DNA of 64,000 nucleotides from Nymphaea colorata (GCF_008831285.2 NC_045138.2:6169205-6233204), one strand, 5' to 3'. Positions 37,208-50,145 are shown, numbered from the stretch's first letter. A program made the numbers and translations. The notes: generated by a model from the sequence alone, not told the origin.

Positions 37208-40200
37208 TTGTTCGACAAAATTTTTGTAGAAAATTTTTTGTTCATTATGGCTAATGGCATGACCACTTCGAATATTTTTCAATTGCTCATACCTGTATTT
37301 AATGGTGATAATTATGGATTTTGGAGCATAAAAATAAAGAATTTCTTTTTGTCACAACATCTTAGGGATCTAGTTGAAAATGACTATATAGAAAGTGGAG
37401 AGAGCTCCGAACAAGGAGAAAAGACAGTTGAATCAAGAGAGCAACGAAAGAAGGATTCAAAAGCCTTACTTGTTCTTTTACAAGCTGTAAGTGAGATTAT
37501 CTTTTCTCGAATTGCTAGTGCTACTAGTTCAAATGAAGCTTAGACTATTCTCAAGCAAGAATATCACAGTGATAAGAACGTAACGACAGTGAAACTCCAA
37601 ACCCTTCGTAAAGAGTTTGAAACATTGTTTATGAAAAACAATGAATCAGTCCAAGATTTTTTTTCAAGAGCTTTCATAATTATAAATGAGATGAAAACCT
37701 TTGGAGAGGTTGTCAATAACCAGACAATTGTAGAAAAAATATTGAGTTTACCGCTTAAATTTGATCATGTGGTTACAACTATAGAAGAGTCTAAGGATTT
37801 GACTGCATATTCTGCTAATGAATTATTAGGTTCTCTTAGCCCATGAACAAAGAATGAATAGGTCAGTTGAGAAAAGTGTAAAACAAGCATTCCAAGCCCA
37901 AGTCAAGTTGGATGACTTTAGCAAAGAGAGAAAGGGAGCAGCTGTACTAAAGAATGCATGTCGCGGGCGAGGTAGAGGTAACTACCGTGGACGTAGACGA
38001 GGAAGATTTGAGGCAGGAAGAAAAAAGTTAGAAGGAGGTGACACAAACAATAAAAAACACGGCCACAAAAATAGGTATTGTGTTTTCTGTAGAAGAAATG
38101 GTCATATTGAAGCATACTATTGGGATAAAACAAAACAACAAGCTAATGTAGTGGAAGAGAAAGCAGAAGATGGTAATTTGTTTTTTACTCATACAGAGTC
38201 AAAAGAAAATATTGATCATGTATGGTTTTTAGATAGTGAGTGCAGTAATCATATGATAGGAAAGAGAGACTTGTTTCGTGACATTGATGAATCGGTGAAG
38301 CAACAAGTTCGACTTGGAGACAACAAAAAGGTGCAAATTGATGGTAAAGGCACAATTGATATACCAATTAAAGATGATACTAAAAGGTTGATACATGATG
38401 TTTACTATATACTTGGATTAGCATATAACTTGCGAAGTGTTGGACAGTTAGCATAAAAAAGATATTTGATTTCATTTTATGATGATGTATGTGAAATAAA
38501 AAAGAAATGTTCTAACATGTCATCTATAGTAGTGCACATGACAAAGAACAAAATGTTTCCAATCAAGCTTTCACACTTTGATGCATATGCCTTAGTTACA
38601 GACATGAATAAAGTGTCTAAGTTGTGACACTTAAGATATAGACACTTGCACTACAATGGACTAAAGTTATTGGGGCATAAAAAATTAGTTGTTGGTTTAC
38701 CTTGTCTTATCAATAATGAAGATATTTGTGAAAGATGTGTGTATGGAAAACAACATCGTCTTCCATTTCTAGTTGGAAAAGCATGTAGAGCGAAAGCTCC
38801 TTTAGAATTAGTGCATGCTGACATTTGTGGATCACGCATGAGTTGAGTGTTTTTTCTTGTTGAAAAATCTGAAGCCATTGAAAAATTCAAGGGATTTAAA
38901 GTTTTTTGCAGAAAAAGAACGTAGGTGACCTATAAAAATATTTTGTACTGATAGAGGGGATGAATTTCTGTCAAATGATTTCAAAATTTTTTGCAAATTA
39001 CATCGTATACATAGATAGTTGACAGTAAGAAAAACTCCCCAGCAAAATGGAGTTGCTGAAAGGAAAAATCGCACAGTTGTAGAAATCGCTCGTAGCATGT
39101 TGAATGAGAAACATCTTCCAAATGAGTTTTGTTCTAAAGCAGTGGCTACAGCTGTGTATCTTTTCAACACATCCCCAACCAAAACAGTCCGCAATATGAC
39201 TCCATATGAAGCATGGTGGGAGAAAAAACCTGATGTAAGTAATTTAAAATTTTTTGGATGCATCGCCTACTCTTTGCTTGATTCTAATAGTCGAGACAAA
39301 ATTGACAAAAAGAGTGAGAAATGCATTTTTGTGGGTTATAGTAATAATTCAAAAGGTTATAGACTATACAATCCGATAATAAAGTCTTTAATCATTCAAC
39401 GTGATATCATTTTTGATGAGAATAGATCATGGGAGTTGACAACAATAGAATACAAACATATTCCATTTGTTAAATCAACTTCTCACTCAAATGCATCATC
39501 GTCAAGTGCTACTCTTTCAAAAGAGACCAATTCAGATAATGAAGATGTCGAAATAACTACAACAAGAAAGGTACGATCTCTACATGACATATATGCTTCT
39601 TGTTTATTTGCTTTTATGGTAACTGAACCATCATGTTATGAGGAAGCATGTGGTAAAGAAGAATGAGAAAAAATAATGCAAAAAGAGATTGATACTATTA
39701 AGAGAAATGATATATGGCAACTGGTAGATTTGTCACAGGAAAAAGAACCTATAAGTGTGAAATGAGTTTACAAATTGAAGTATAATGTCGATGGAGATGT
39801 GCAAAAATACAAGGCTAGACTAGTCGTCAGAGGGTATGTACAAAAATATGACATTGATTATTTTGAAACTTTTTCTCCTGTTGCTCGTTTTGAGACTATT
39901 ACACTAGTATTGACACTAGGAAGTCACTTAAAATGGAAGGTATTTCAATTTGATGTCAAGTCTATTTTTTTGAATGGTGCTTTAGAAAAAGATGTATACG
40001 TACATCAACCACAGGGCTTTGTGTCATAAGTAGACTGGAGAAGAAAGTGTATAAGTTGAAGAAAGCCATTTATGGCCTCAAGCAAACATCAAGAGCATGG
40101 TATGGGAGACTTGACACATATCTTCACAGAAATGAGTTTCAACATTGTGAGAATGAATCCACATTATACTTGAAAAATGAAGGTATTGACATGCTTGTGG

Positions 40201-41177
40201 TATGTGTTTATGTAGATGACATTATCTACATGAGATCAAGTGATGTGCTCATTCAAAAATTCAAGGACAGTATGATAAGTGAGTTCGAAATGTCAGATTT
40301 GAGTTTATTGCATTTCTTTCTTGGTCTTCAAGTTGTCCAAACAAATAATGACATTTTTATCTCTTAAGAAAAATATGCATTAAGCATACTTAAGAGGTAT
40401 AAAATGTTAGATTGCAAGTCGTGTTCTATTCTAATGAACGTACGTGAAAAATTGACTTTGTCTAATGGGACTACTAAAGCCAATGAAACAATGTTTAGAG
40501 GTCCAGTTGGTAGCTTGTTATATTTGACTCATACATGATCAGATAGTTTATTTGCTGTTAGCTTGATATCCAGGTTCATGCACAATCTATCATTACACCA
40601 TCTGGAGGCAGCAAAACATGTTCTACGTTACATCCGTGAAACTACTGAATATGGAATTTGGTATAAATCAGATGTTTGTTTTAACTTACTTGGTTACACT
40701 GATAGTGACTGGGCAGGAGCTGTAGATGATCGAAGGAGCACAAGCGCTTATGTTTTTACACTTGGATCAGGTGCTATATCATGGTGTTCAAAGAAGCAAA
40801 GTACGACGACATTATCAACTTCTGAAGCAGAGTATATTGCTGCATCTGCAGCTACTTGTCAGGCAATTTGGATGCATCGAGTTTTGGAAGATCTTGGTCA
40901 AAGTCAAACTGAAAGAACACCAATCCATTGTAACAACAAGGCAACTATAGCAATGACAAGAAATCCGATTTACCATGGATGGACAAAACATAATGAACTT
41001 CGTCATCATTCCATTCATGAGATTGTTGGTAAAGGTCAAATCGTGTTGAAGTATTGCTCAACCAATGAGGAAGTTGCGGATGAGTTTACTAAGGCACTTT
41101 CATATGCAAAATTTGTGAAGTTTTGGTCTCACCTTCGTGCTTCAAACTTTGCATTAAGGGGGAGAAATGAAAGTTAA
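37208..41177 (+). pseudogene. Ty1/Copia retrotransposon 1, gag-pol, inactivated
   Basis: A nearly complete Copia polyprotein in canonical order: Gag (37,247–37,850), zinc knuckle (38,076–38,125; CVFC…H, last Cys replaced by Tyr), protease (38,223–38,256; WFLDSE where LDSG is usual), GAG-pre-integrase (38,640–38,760, ending CVYGKQHRLPF), integrase (38,800–39,330 with CTDRGDEF and PQQNGVAERKNRT), reverse transcriptase (39,700–40,560 with YVDD) and RNase H (40,690–41,160 with YTDSDWAG and STSEAEY). In-frame stops occur at 37,541, 38,454, 38,625, 39,016, 39,664, 39,763, 40,365 and 40,536. A frame change at about 37,838 and a small deletion in the integrase core near 38,840 add to these. No functional product is possible. 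Confidence 0.93.
41152..41172 (+). other. Polypurine tract of Copia element 1
   Basis: TTAAGGGGGAGAAATGAAAG directly after the RNase H coding end is a typical Copia polypurine tract, marking the start of the 3' LTR at about 41,166–41,173. Confidence 0.8.
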
Positions 41178-41660
41178 TGCAAAAAAAGTTAAAAACATGA
41201 GCATGTCTTTATGAAGAAGGTGAAGGGTTCAACTTTTGGGTTCCCCAAAAGTTCCATTGTGTGTTCAAAGATTTCTTGTTGTGTGCTTAATCCTTGCTGC
41301 CTTGTGTCATGCCTAGGTGACCACTTGAAGAAACAAGTGGTGGATTAGTTGTTGTGTTGCTCTTGTGTTATATTCGTGTCATTTACAGGAGCACAAGAAG
41401 AAGACGTGCAGGCCGATCATTCCTTTAGGTAACACCCTTGCCTCATGAAAATCAAACTCACCCCTGCGCATCTATATTTCAACCTTCGTATTTTGCTTGA
41501 TGCCATAGATCATCTCCTGATCAAATCTATGCATCTTTGCCTCTCCACCATAGGTAACCATCACTCTCTCCCTCTCTCATCGTTGTTTGTCTGCTGTGAA
41601 GAGAAGCCTTGCAAAGCAGCCATCGTTTTGTGTAGGTTTGTGAAGGTGGAGGAGTGATCC
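41173..41660 (+). mobile_element. Probable 3' LTR of Copia element 1
   Basis: It lies where the 3' LTR must be, after the polypurine tract. It has the mixed, CT-rich composition of an LTR and an internal hairpin (CAACTTTTGGG…CCCCAAAAGTT near 41,230). The outer end cannot be fixed because no matching 5' LTR is present in the window. Confidence 0.55.
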
Positions 41661-41929
41661 TGGAAGAGTGAAGGCCTTTTGTGCAGGCTTGTGAGAGAAT
41701 GAGAGGCAGTTCTCTTTTTTGGTCATAGTCAACTATTTCAACATAAGGGTTTTCAAGCTCTATTAATGGTGAAGGTGAGCTTTTGGCCCTTTCCCTCCCC
41801 GTTTTCTTGTTTAGGATATGATATTCATCAACGAAAATTCGTTTATTCTTATCTGCTAAAACTTTTTCCTCATCATTGCCACCATGTCAGTTTCTGTATT
41901 CAGATAAACCCTATTTTTTCCATTTTGTG

Positions 41930-42175
41930 CCTGTACTCTGTACACCTGGGTCTTTTATGTTTGCCTTCTTTCTCCCACACTGTCCTCCTCTTTCTTGGAT
42001 CAAGCAGTTCCAGATTTTCCATCTCGATCTGAGAATTTTCGGGAGGGATTTCTAGCCATTGGTTGGATCGTACCTAGCTCATTCCCCCTTTCCCGTTTTT
42101 CTGGAACCGTTTGATCCAAGAAAGAGGAGGGCAATGTGAGAGAAAGAAAGCAAGTTTTTATGTACTGAGTACATG
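41930..42175. repeat. Small inverted repeat (foldback)
   Basis: CTCCTCTTTCTTGGATCAA at about 41,980–42,003 is mirrored by TTGATCCAAGAAAGAGGAG at about 42,108–42,127. The match extends outward to the words TTCTTTCTCCCACA / TGTGAGAGAAAGAA and GTACTC / GAGTAC, giving arms of roughly 80 bases around a loop of about 85. Confidence 0.85.
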
Positions 42176-42990
42176 CAAAAAATGGAGAAATTAATGTTTA
42201 CTTGATTACAAAAACTGATGATGGTGACGATGATGAGGGAAAACTTGTAGCAGAGGACATTTTATTTTGAGGCTGCGTTCTAGGGGTTGGGGCATTTCTA
42301 GGAAGGATGACCTTTTGTTCTTCTTGGACAGAATGATGCTTTGTCCTCAATTGTCTTCTAGCGAGACACATGTTTTCAGAAACAAAATCTCATTGAAACA
42401 GTGTTTTAATCAAACCAGATGCCCTCTTAGGAAGACAACAAACAATTAGAAGGAGATGCGACATAGATAGCTATGGGAATTAAGCCTAGAAAATGGCTTC
42501 CTCTTCACCAAGTAGCTTTAGGCACGTCTAGGGGATGGAAGGTGACTCCCTTCATTGTCAAAGGCTCAAACAAGGGCCAGCATCACACAGTGTCTATTTT
42601 GGTGAGGACAATCAGAGCAATTTTGAAGATAAAGCATTGAAGCAGGTTACCTGAGAAGCCAACAACTGTAGGGAATGTGGACTTCTATTTATAGATAAGA
42701 ACAAACATTGGTTGAATGGGGTGAAAGGAGTGTTAGAAGCTTGCTGCCATAGCCAATAGATCATATAGAGTTCAGATTTCTAATGTTAACTCTGCTCTTG
42801 GCACGACTACTCTTTTGGCCAACAACCTGTAAGGTTTCTGCAGTGTATTATTTATTGATGTATTTGTGTATGCTATTCAGCTCCTTCTTGGGTTTCCATT
42901 TTGATGTTAGTGGTAACCAAGTTTTTGTTGTGCATACAATCTTTGATTAAGAAGGTATGGTGGCCATTTGCCCCCACAGATTCCTCGCAG
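42176..42990. other. Intergenic, no supported gene
   Basis: No gene or clear repeat. Short open frames here lack motifs. Confidence 0.5.
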
Positions 42991-42994
42991 AAAG

Positions 42995-44610
42995 GAGGAT
43001 CAGATCATCAATGGCCATAGTGGGGAGACAGAATGACTTGTTGTCATTCGTAGTGTTCTCTCCTTCGGTATTCAAGCCCTCCTTCTCTTTGTGTGCATGT
43101 GTTTGTCTATTTGATAAGAGCGCCCCTGCCGACAACATTTGGGAGAGAGAAGGGCATGTCCTCTGCTTTCCGTTCTCTTTCTTCTTTCTTTGTATATATT
43201 TTTTTCCATTCCCTTTCCTTTGTACTTTTTCTCTTATTCTCCCTCCCTCTCTCTTCCTTCTTGAACACCTCCCGCTCTCTTCCTTCTTGTTGTTCAAGGG
43301 GATAATAAGCAATGGCATCATAGAAAACACCTCATATTAAGCATGTTGTTGAGGCCCACCTTAAAATCATTTTTCTCTTTTTCAGCTCCCCTTTTTCTCT
43401 ATTTCTTTTTGGCTATTTCATTATTCCCTCTATCACTAACACACATGATATATGTACATAGTGAGAGAGAAATTGGTATATGGAATACAAAAAGAAATAG
43501 AAAAGGTGGCTCAAAAAGATAGGTCATAAGGTGGTCACTACAGCATGCATAGCATGAGGTCCATATGACACCATTGCTCATTATCTGCTTAAGCAAGGAG
43601 AGAGAAGAAAGAGAGAGAGAGAGAGAGAGGGTGAGAAAGGAATTAGAGAAAAAATACGAAGGAAAGAGAACACAAAAAATATGAAGAATGAAAAGCAGAA
43701 GAATGAGAACAAAAAGAAGAGGACGTGCCCTTCTCTCTCAACTGCTGCCAACAAGTGGCGCTCTTCTCACACAAATGCATATAAACAGAAACAGGAGGAG
43801 GGCCAAAGTACTGGGGGAGAGAATAGTGCGAATGCTGAGAAATCATCCTCTTTCCTTGTTGTGGCTGTTGATGATCTGGCAATCCTTCTCTCTGGGTACC
43901 CACTTCCACCTCCTCATGTCTTTTTCTCACTCTGTGTCACTCTCCTTAGAGAAAAAATGGGGTTATTGGGGAGTTTCATTCAAAGAACGCCTATTGTTCT
44001 CCTTCGACAAAGTTGCAATAAGCCTTGTTTTCAACCCGTTTTCGAGTTGTTTGATCCTTCAATGTTTTGAAAATCTGTTAGTAATTAGAGTAGAGTGTTT
44101 TTAATTTTGTTTTCAGTTTTTTTCTACAGAAATTGTTGTGACATCATATCCCTAAGGGAGTTGGCACAATGGAAGGGTTGGAGGTTGGTAGGAAGTCCAT
44201 TTATTGCTCATGGGGCATCTTGAAAATAGGATATACTGATATGCAACATGAAACAGACGTGTACGTGCATTACAAACAGGTTTGGTACCTTGGGGAGATG
44301 GTGGTTCGGCTCTCCTGTTATGCGGCATGATAAACTACTCCTCCTACTACTCAACAAATTATTGTGAAGTTTTACTATGCCCAAGGCAGTTGCTCTCTTT
44401 CCATTGGTTAAACCCATACCACGTGCACCACATCATTCTGAGCTCCCTTCAACATAACCTTAATAAGTGATGCAAACTCTTATCTCGACCAACACCGTGC
44501 CTTCTTAATTAACATGTTCGCCACATGCAAGATAGTAGGCCTTAAGCATATGAGAAATCATAAAGCAAACTTAAGGGAAGAAGATGTAAGGATTGCAGAA
44601 AATTTTAAAT
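42995..44610 (+). mobile_element. Foldback element, copy A
   Basis: A large imperfect palindrome centred near 43,448. The left arm (42,995–43,445) is mirrored by the right arm (43,450–43,895): GGGAGAGAGAAGGGCATGTCC on the left corresponds to GGACGTGCCCTTCTCTCTC on the right, and AGCAATGGCATCAT to ATGACACCATTGCT near the centre. The right arm continues into about 700 bases without an inverted partner. The whole unit from the left arm to 44,610 reappears at 55,400–56,866. Open frames across the arms differ between copies by indels, so a protein is unlikely. Element class is unknown; long-arm MULE-like or foldback elements are possible. Confidence 0.75.
43611..43629. repeat. (GA)n run in foldback element A
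   Basis: About ten GA units in the right arm, opposite a CT-rich stretch in the left arm. Confidence 0.9.
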
Positions 44611-45249
44611 AGGATGCTCATGACCTTATAGATTCGTTTCTAGTAGAGTGGTGTAATGTGTGTGCATCTTGTTTGATTGGTGAACTGCATCATGGAAGAG
44701 AAAGCTGAGGAGTGTGGTTAGAAAGAAACAACTCAAGGGTCAACTACTTTGATAAAATTGGAGATGTGTAAAGTGGGGTTTTAGGTTATCGAGGCATATC
44801 TAATATATAATATTATATTGTTCTATTGCATAGCATAGTATGTATCATATAGTTAATTTGAACATAAATAAATGTAATGATTTCCTTAAATAAATTCATG
44901 TAAGTTATACATAAAAATTCATGTAGTAAGCAAGATATATACTCAAATCTAATAGAAAGAAAGTATATAGCTACAATCACAAGAAAAAAAAAAACACATC
45001 AAGCAAAAGCCATGAGTCATATAAAATAAAATTCTTTAAGAAAACAAGTGAAAAAGTAACTTCATCATCTGGCACACATTCACAAGCGTGTGATTCATAG
45101 ATCTTAAGAATACCTTCAGCAAGCTGAGTAGGCTACTAGGATTCATCCTCCAACAATCAAATTTAAAGAAAAAACTATCTATAAGCAGGAAAGACATTGA
45201 AACTTAACCTTTTAGGCAACAGTGCATGTATAAGTAAAAAAGCTCAAGT
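44611..45249. other. AT-rich intergenic DNA
   Basis: No gene or strong repeat seen between foldback element A and the first satellite-like monomers. Confidence 0.5.
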
Positions 45250-45740
45250 CTCAATGTAGTGATAACAAAGATGGCAATTTTAGATTCTTATATTATTATT
45301 GATGTTGGATGTTGCCTAATACTTAGCACTACCAACTGTACATTCCAAAGTTCGATAATTCATATCTAAGTTTTACAAACTTATGCTTTTGCCATATTTG
45401 AGTGAATGTATAGGGTTGGCCAGAAGACCTCATATTCACCATGGTTTCATAACTTGGATGTCATAAACTTATAAAGTGGTAAATATAGTGGCAGCACTAC
45501 GGTGACAAATGATTCAAGTTTGGAAGTTATACATATGAGTAAAAAAGACTCATGCATTGAAGTATTCAATAATAAAGATGGAAATTTTAGGTTTTAATAT
45601 TAATCATAGCTTGAACGCCACCTAAATTATCACTAACAATTGTACCTTCCAAAGTCCAAGCAATTGTATTCAAGTTTTACAAATTTGTTTTACTTTAGAG
45701 AGTATAGTTAGTGGAAAGACCCATAATCTCTAACATTATT
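45250..45740 (+). repeat. Satellite-like repeat of about 290–310 bp, cluster 1
   Basis: Two degenerate monomers, starting near 45,254 and 45,567. Each contains, in order, AAAGATGG(C/A)AATTTTAG, a GATGTTGCCTAA or ACGCCACCTAA word, AACTGTAC(A/C)TTCCAAAGT and CAAGTTTTACAAA. The same order recurs at 49,100–49,986, 50,703–51,474 and 56,862–57,080. Confidence 0.75.
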
Positions 45741-46771
45741 TGAAAACTTGGATTAAAAAAGAGAGATGTTGTTTGCATCCCAAAATTTATTTCTGTTTTG
45801 GAGTGGTTCAGAAATATAAAATTATATTTTTGAAATGAGAGAGAATAGGGGCTCACCTGTCGGTACGAGGATTGGTCATTTTCGAGGCCTTTACGAGGGG
45901 TAACTAACCCAAAGGGTATGCTTATTCTTGATGCACTTCATTTTTAATTAAACATTTTATCCATTCTAAATGTGTGTGGTAAATAGAAATAATGTTGAAG
46001 ATTTAATGTTTCAAACTTTTGGATGAGAAAATTTTGAAAGATCATTTGAGAATACAAGCCACTTTGATTTGAGAGATTTTTGAATAAAGAAACCTTTGCA
46101 AATATCATTTGAAAATCTTTGAAAGATAATATGAGTATTTTGAAGATCGCTTTGCGAAATCAATTTAGTGTTCTTTTAAGAATTTAAGTAAGTTTAAGAT
46201 TTTGCTCTAATTTAGCTACTACCTAGCTAAAGTTCCATCTCATCTTTTTTAAGTTCTTTTAGAAAGACTCTTGTGATTATTCGTCAATTCCACAAGTGAA
46301 TGTGAATGCATGAATGCATTAGTTTTATATGATTGAAAACAAATTATTCATTCATATCATATCATTCACCTAAGGATATCCTTATCATCACGTTCATCGA
46401 AATTTATTTACATACTTATCCTAAATATTTTCATGATGAGGAAAAAAAAAAATGAAAGTAAAATATGGTTGCAAACTATAAAAAATAATTTCAATATTGA
46501 GTTATTACTTGAGTTTTGGTCTTAGTGAAGTCAATAAATGAAATTTAAAATTTAGATCTTAAGAAAGAGATATTTGAAACAATGAAAAAAAAGAAAAAAA
46601 AGGAAAACATTTTAAGTCAAGAGGAATAACAAGAAAGAGAGAGATTTTGAAAAGAAAAAAAGAAAAATTTTAAAGAGAGAGAGAAGAGGATGAACATGTG
46701 TGTGTGTGTGTGTAAAGTTGTATATATACGCGTATATGAAAGTTTATAAAAGGAAGATCTTAAATTTAAGA

Positions 46772-46810
<39 letters not shown>

Positions 46811-47685
46811 TTTGTAAAAAGAAGGTGTTAACTCAAAGAGAGAGACATATAGATTCTAGAGAGAGAAAGTGGGATACACACACAGACATTAAAGAGCGTT
46901 CTTATTTTTGAATTTCATTTAAAAACATGATTCCAAATATTTTCATATAAGCATAAAACAATAATCATTTCATCTACTAAAAGAAAATTTATTTCTCCCA
47001 CCATTAGATATGGAAGAAAATCAAGCACACACGAAATGAAAAGTTAATAACATAAGAAAACACTCATTGAGATCCCTAATCGGGTGATTAAAAGAAATGT
47101 TAAACGTAAGGATGCCATGAAGACACATTTGTAAGGGGTTTTTTGGATTGGACAAATTCCAATATAAAAAATCAAAATAATAACAAAGAAATCTCAATCC
47201 AAGCACTCATTGTTATCATTCGTTCGCATATTAATTAAGGAATCAATAAACTTTGTATGAACCTTTAAAAGCAAAGTATACATTTAAGAGAAGAGAGAAG
47301 CATATTTCAATCCTAGATGAAATTTCGTTTCACCTTGCTCATGTTTTCGGTTCACTCAAGAATAGCTCTTGACTCTAGAGAGGAGATTTGAGAGTTATCT
47401 AACATGGCCATGGAAAGATGAAAAAGGAAGAAAAAAAGAAAAGGAAAAGGATTGGGATATTGACTACATCTAATGAGAATGATTTTAGAAAATTAGTCTC
47501 TTTATCCGGATAATCCTAAAGCTTCCTCGAATGAAGCTCCAAGGTGTTGAAAATGTCTCTCCGAGAGGCCTCCTCATGCTTCCTTGTAGAGTGGAAGTTG
47601 GTGAAGCTTTCTCCCAAAGTTGGAGAAGAAGAAGATAAAAGGAGAGAAATAGAGAGAAAGTTAGGGGAAAGACTCTAAGTCTTCA
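45741..47685. other. AT- and purine-rich intergenic DNA
   Basis: No gene supported. It includes GAAA-rich low-complexity stretches (46,560–46,690), a (TA)n run and a CT-poor tract up to the duplicated segment at 47,686. The TTTTTGAAA-type composition resembles 35,000–36,200, suggesting remains of the same old retroelement class. Confidence 0.45.
46774..46808. repeat. (TA)n microsatellite
   Basis: About seventeen TA units. No gene is nearby. Confidence 0.95.
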
Positions 47686-48312
47686 AATGAGAAAGTATTA
47701 TAGGTTTTCCAAGAGTTAGCTCACGCACAAGAGAGAAGATTTTGAAGACATTGATAGAGATTTTTGGAGTCAAAACTCAAAATTTGAATTTAACAATATT
47801 TTCATGCAAATTTCAAGTATTTTTGAATTTATTTAAAATTTTATTTTCAATAGGTTTTGACCAAATGAGATTGGCTCTCAGACCTGCAAACACCCCTTTG
47901 GGAGTGTGGGCAGGGCTAGTGATCACTTAGCAGATCAAAGCAGTCCTCAAGGGGTGTTTTTTAGCCAAAAAAGGGCTGCGCGGTCGTAATTAGGCGCACG
48001 TGTGCCGTGGCCAGCAACTGCATCTGGCGTGACAGTGCCAGGTCGCTGTCCCGGTCGCATCACTCGTGGCAGTGCGTGGCACGGCTGTGCGCCTTGGTCA
48101 GAGCGTATGGCCTGGCCATGTCGGCCAGGACGTTTGGAGTGTGCAGGCATGCCTACTTATTGGTTTGCTTTGGACCAATAAGGGGTGGCTTTTGCCCCTG
48201 GCTTCCAAGGTGGTCCCACACATAAAACAACATAAAAATGATTTTTAAAACACACATTTTAAAGGGAAAAATGATCTTTTGTTACAGACAGCACCAACTA
48301 CATTTTGCGTGG
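47686..48312 (+). repeat. Segment X, copy 1
   Basis: Begins AATGAGAAAGTATTATAGG and ends CATTTTGCGTGG. Copy 2 lies at 50,147–50,688. The middle is GC-rich (GTGGCACGGCTGTGCGCC words) and includes a stretch of about 85–120 bases, near 47,950–48,060, that is absent from copy 2. No domain is recognised; the GC-rich part resembles a retrotransposon LTR, which I cannot confirm. Confidence 0.9.
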
Positions 48313-49215
48313 TTTCGAGCTCATTTTAGATCTAGATCGGGTTCGCTTGGTCGCCAATGTGTTCTAGTCGATGCATGAGGATTGGACCAAGGATTAGATG
48401 AGTGGTTTAGGCTCAAAACATATTTTTAAAGTTTTTTTTTTGGCACGAGATTGAGACGCAAAACGAAAGCATGGTATGTGCATGCGCACATGTCGCTCAA
48501 TAGTATCAAAATTTGTTATTTTGGCCTCGACTTTGGATTTTGAGTTGGAATTCTTGATTTGAATCCAAACTTCGGTTTTGGATCTAATTTGGATATAAGA
48601 GCAGCTTTATGAGTCCGTTTTCCTAGTTTAGACTTAAGTCATTTGTTGGCTCAATTACAGACTTTGGCTTCGTATTTCGTATCAAGGTATGTATTTTAGA
48701 TCTAGGACTTGGATTTGGATCCAAATATTCATCTAAAGTTGAATTTTGGAATTAAATCTTACATTTGGATTCAAATATGGGTCCAGAGATTTGGATCGAG
48801 TGATCGAGGATTGGACTTGGATATGGCTATAGAAGTTTGTCTTGGATCCAGGATCGAAATTTGAACTTGGATACAAATTTAGAAGTCTGTTTTGGGTTGA
48901 GCTTGGACTCGGGGTCCAAAATTAAACCCAAATCACTGTAAAGATGGTTGAAATAACCGAGAATCTTGTTTGAATGAAATACAGTCTTCTGAAAAAAATT
49001 TGGGGTGATAATAGATGTAGTACTAAAACAACTGTAATTAAATAAACTTTGGGATCTCCAGGTATAGATAAAAGAAAAAAACATATCTTGATGTATTCTG
49101 GAACGTGGATGTCAATTTTTAGTGTTATTATTGACATTGTATGTTGCTTAACATTTAGTACTACCAGTTGTACATTCAAGAGTTCAGAGTCTTTGGATCT
49201 AACTTTCCTACCTAT
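48313..49215 (+). other. Segment between X and Y, copy 1 only
   Basis: This part of the duplicated unit is present only in the first copy; the second copy joins X directly to Y. It is low-complexity DNA built of TTGGATTTGG words. The first satellite monomer near 49,106 lies at its end. Confidence 0.75.
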
Positions 49216-49986
49216 GCTTGTACTTTATTTGAGACAATAAAGTAGGAAAAAAGACCTCTCAATGCATCATTGTTCAAAAGCTTTCATGCTGTAGATGCAT
49301 ATATAAAATGGGAGATATAGTGCCAACACTAGGGCAACAAATGATTTAAATTTGAGAGTTATAGTTGAAAAAGCTCATGTGTCAATGCATTCAATAACAA
49401 GGACGAGAATTTTATGTTTTAATATTGCAATCATTGAATCCCACCTAAATGTAGCATTAACAATTGTATGTTCCAAAGTCATGAGATCCTTTATATTCAA
49501 GTTTTTTCCTAATTTAAACTTGTGATTTACTTGAGAGAGTATAGTTGGTGGAAAGACACCTCATATCCACAATTGTCTAAAACTTACATATAAAGTAGGA
49601 GATATGGTGCAAAAGCTACTCACAATTGATTCAAATTTAGGAGTCATATGTACAAGTAAAAATGCTTGTCTCCTAATGTATTCAATAACAAGGATGGGAA
49701 TTTTAGATTTAATGTTCATGTCGTCACTGGATGCTGCCTAAATTTAATGCTAGCATTTATACTTTTGAATGTGTGAGTCTCAGTATTTAAATTTCTAATT
49801 TAAGCTTATGTTTTATTTGGGAGAGTATAGTTGATGGAATTAAAGACCCCTCATGGCTTCAAGGCCTCATCGGCTTTGCCTTGCATGCCTTCATGGCTTC
49901 AAAGCATGGTCAGGTCTTTGTATTTCAAAACAAGGCAGGATTGAAATCTAGGCGGATCATAAGAGATGACAAGAGCCACAAGTTGG
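49216..49986 (+). repeat. Segment Y, copy 1
   Basis: Begins GCTTGTACTTTATTTGAGAC and ends GAGCCACAAGTTGG, directly followed by the telomere array. It contains satellite monomers starting near 49,398 and 49,690. It is 771 bp long against 772 bp for copy 2, with scattered substitutions. Confidence 0.93.
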
Positions 49987-50145
49987 TTTAGGGTTTAGGG
50001 TTTAGGGTTTAGGGTTTAGGGTTAGGGTTTAGGGTTTAGGGTTAGGGTTTAGGGTTTAGGGTTTAGGGTTTAGGGTTTAGGGTTAGGGTTTAGGGTTAGG
50101 GTTTAGGGTTTAGGGTTAGGGTTTAGGGTTTAGGGTTTAGGGTTT
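49987..50145 (+). repeat. Interstitial telomere array, (TTTAGGG)n
   Basis: Twenty-three full units in the G-rich orientation: eighteen TTTAGGG and five TTAGGG, followed by a final TTT. TTTAGGG is the usual plant telomere unit. There are no other interruptions. The array starts exactly where segment Y ends and stops where segment X copy 2 begins. Confidence 0.98.

Noticed and set aside
36904-37266. 120-codon minus-strand open frame overlapping the Copia 1 start
   Set aside because: Antisense to the gag start and leader; no motif. A chance frame.
42947-44104. Open frames with similar wording on both strands in foldback element A and in B
   Set aside because: The similarity follows from the palindrome and the A/B duplication. 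Frames break at different places in each copy, so a conserved protein is not supported.
47947-48248. GC-rich island with open frames on both strands
   Set aside because: Part of duplicated segment X; frames do not persist in copy 2 and no family is recognised.
49987-50145. True chromosome end
   Set aside because: The array is only 159 bp, internal, and flanked on both sides by related non-telomeric sequence, so it is interstitial.
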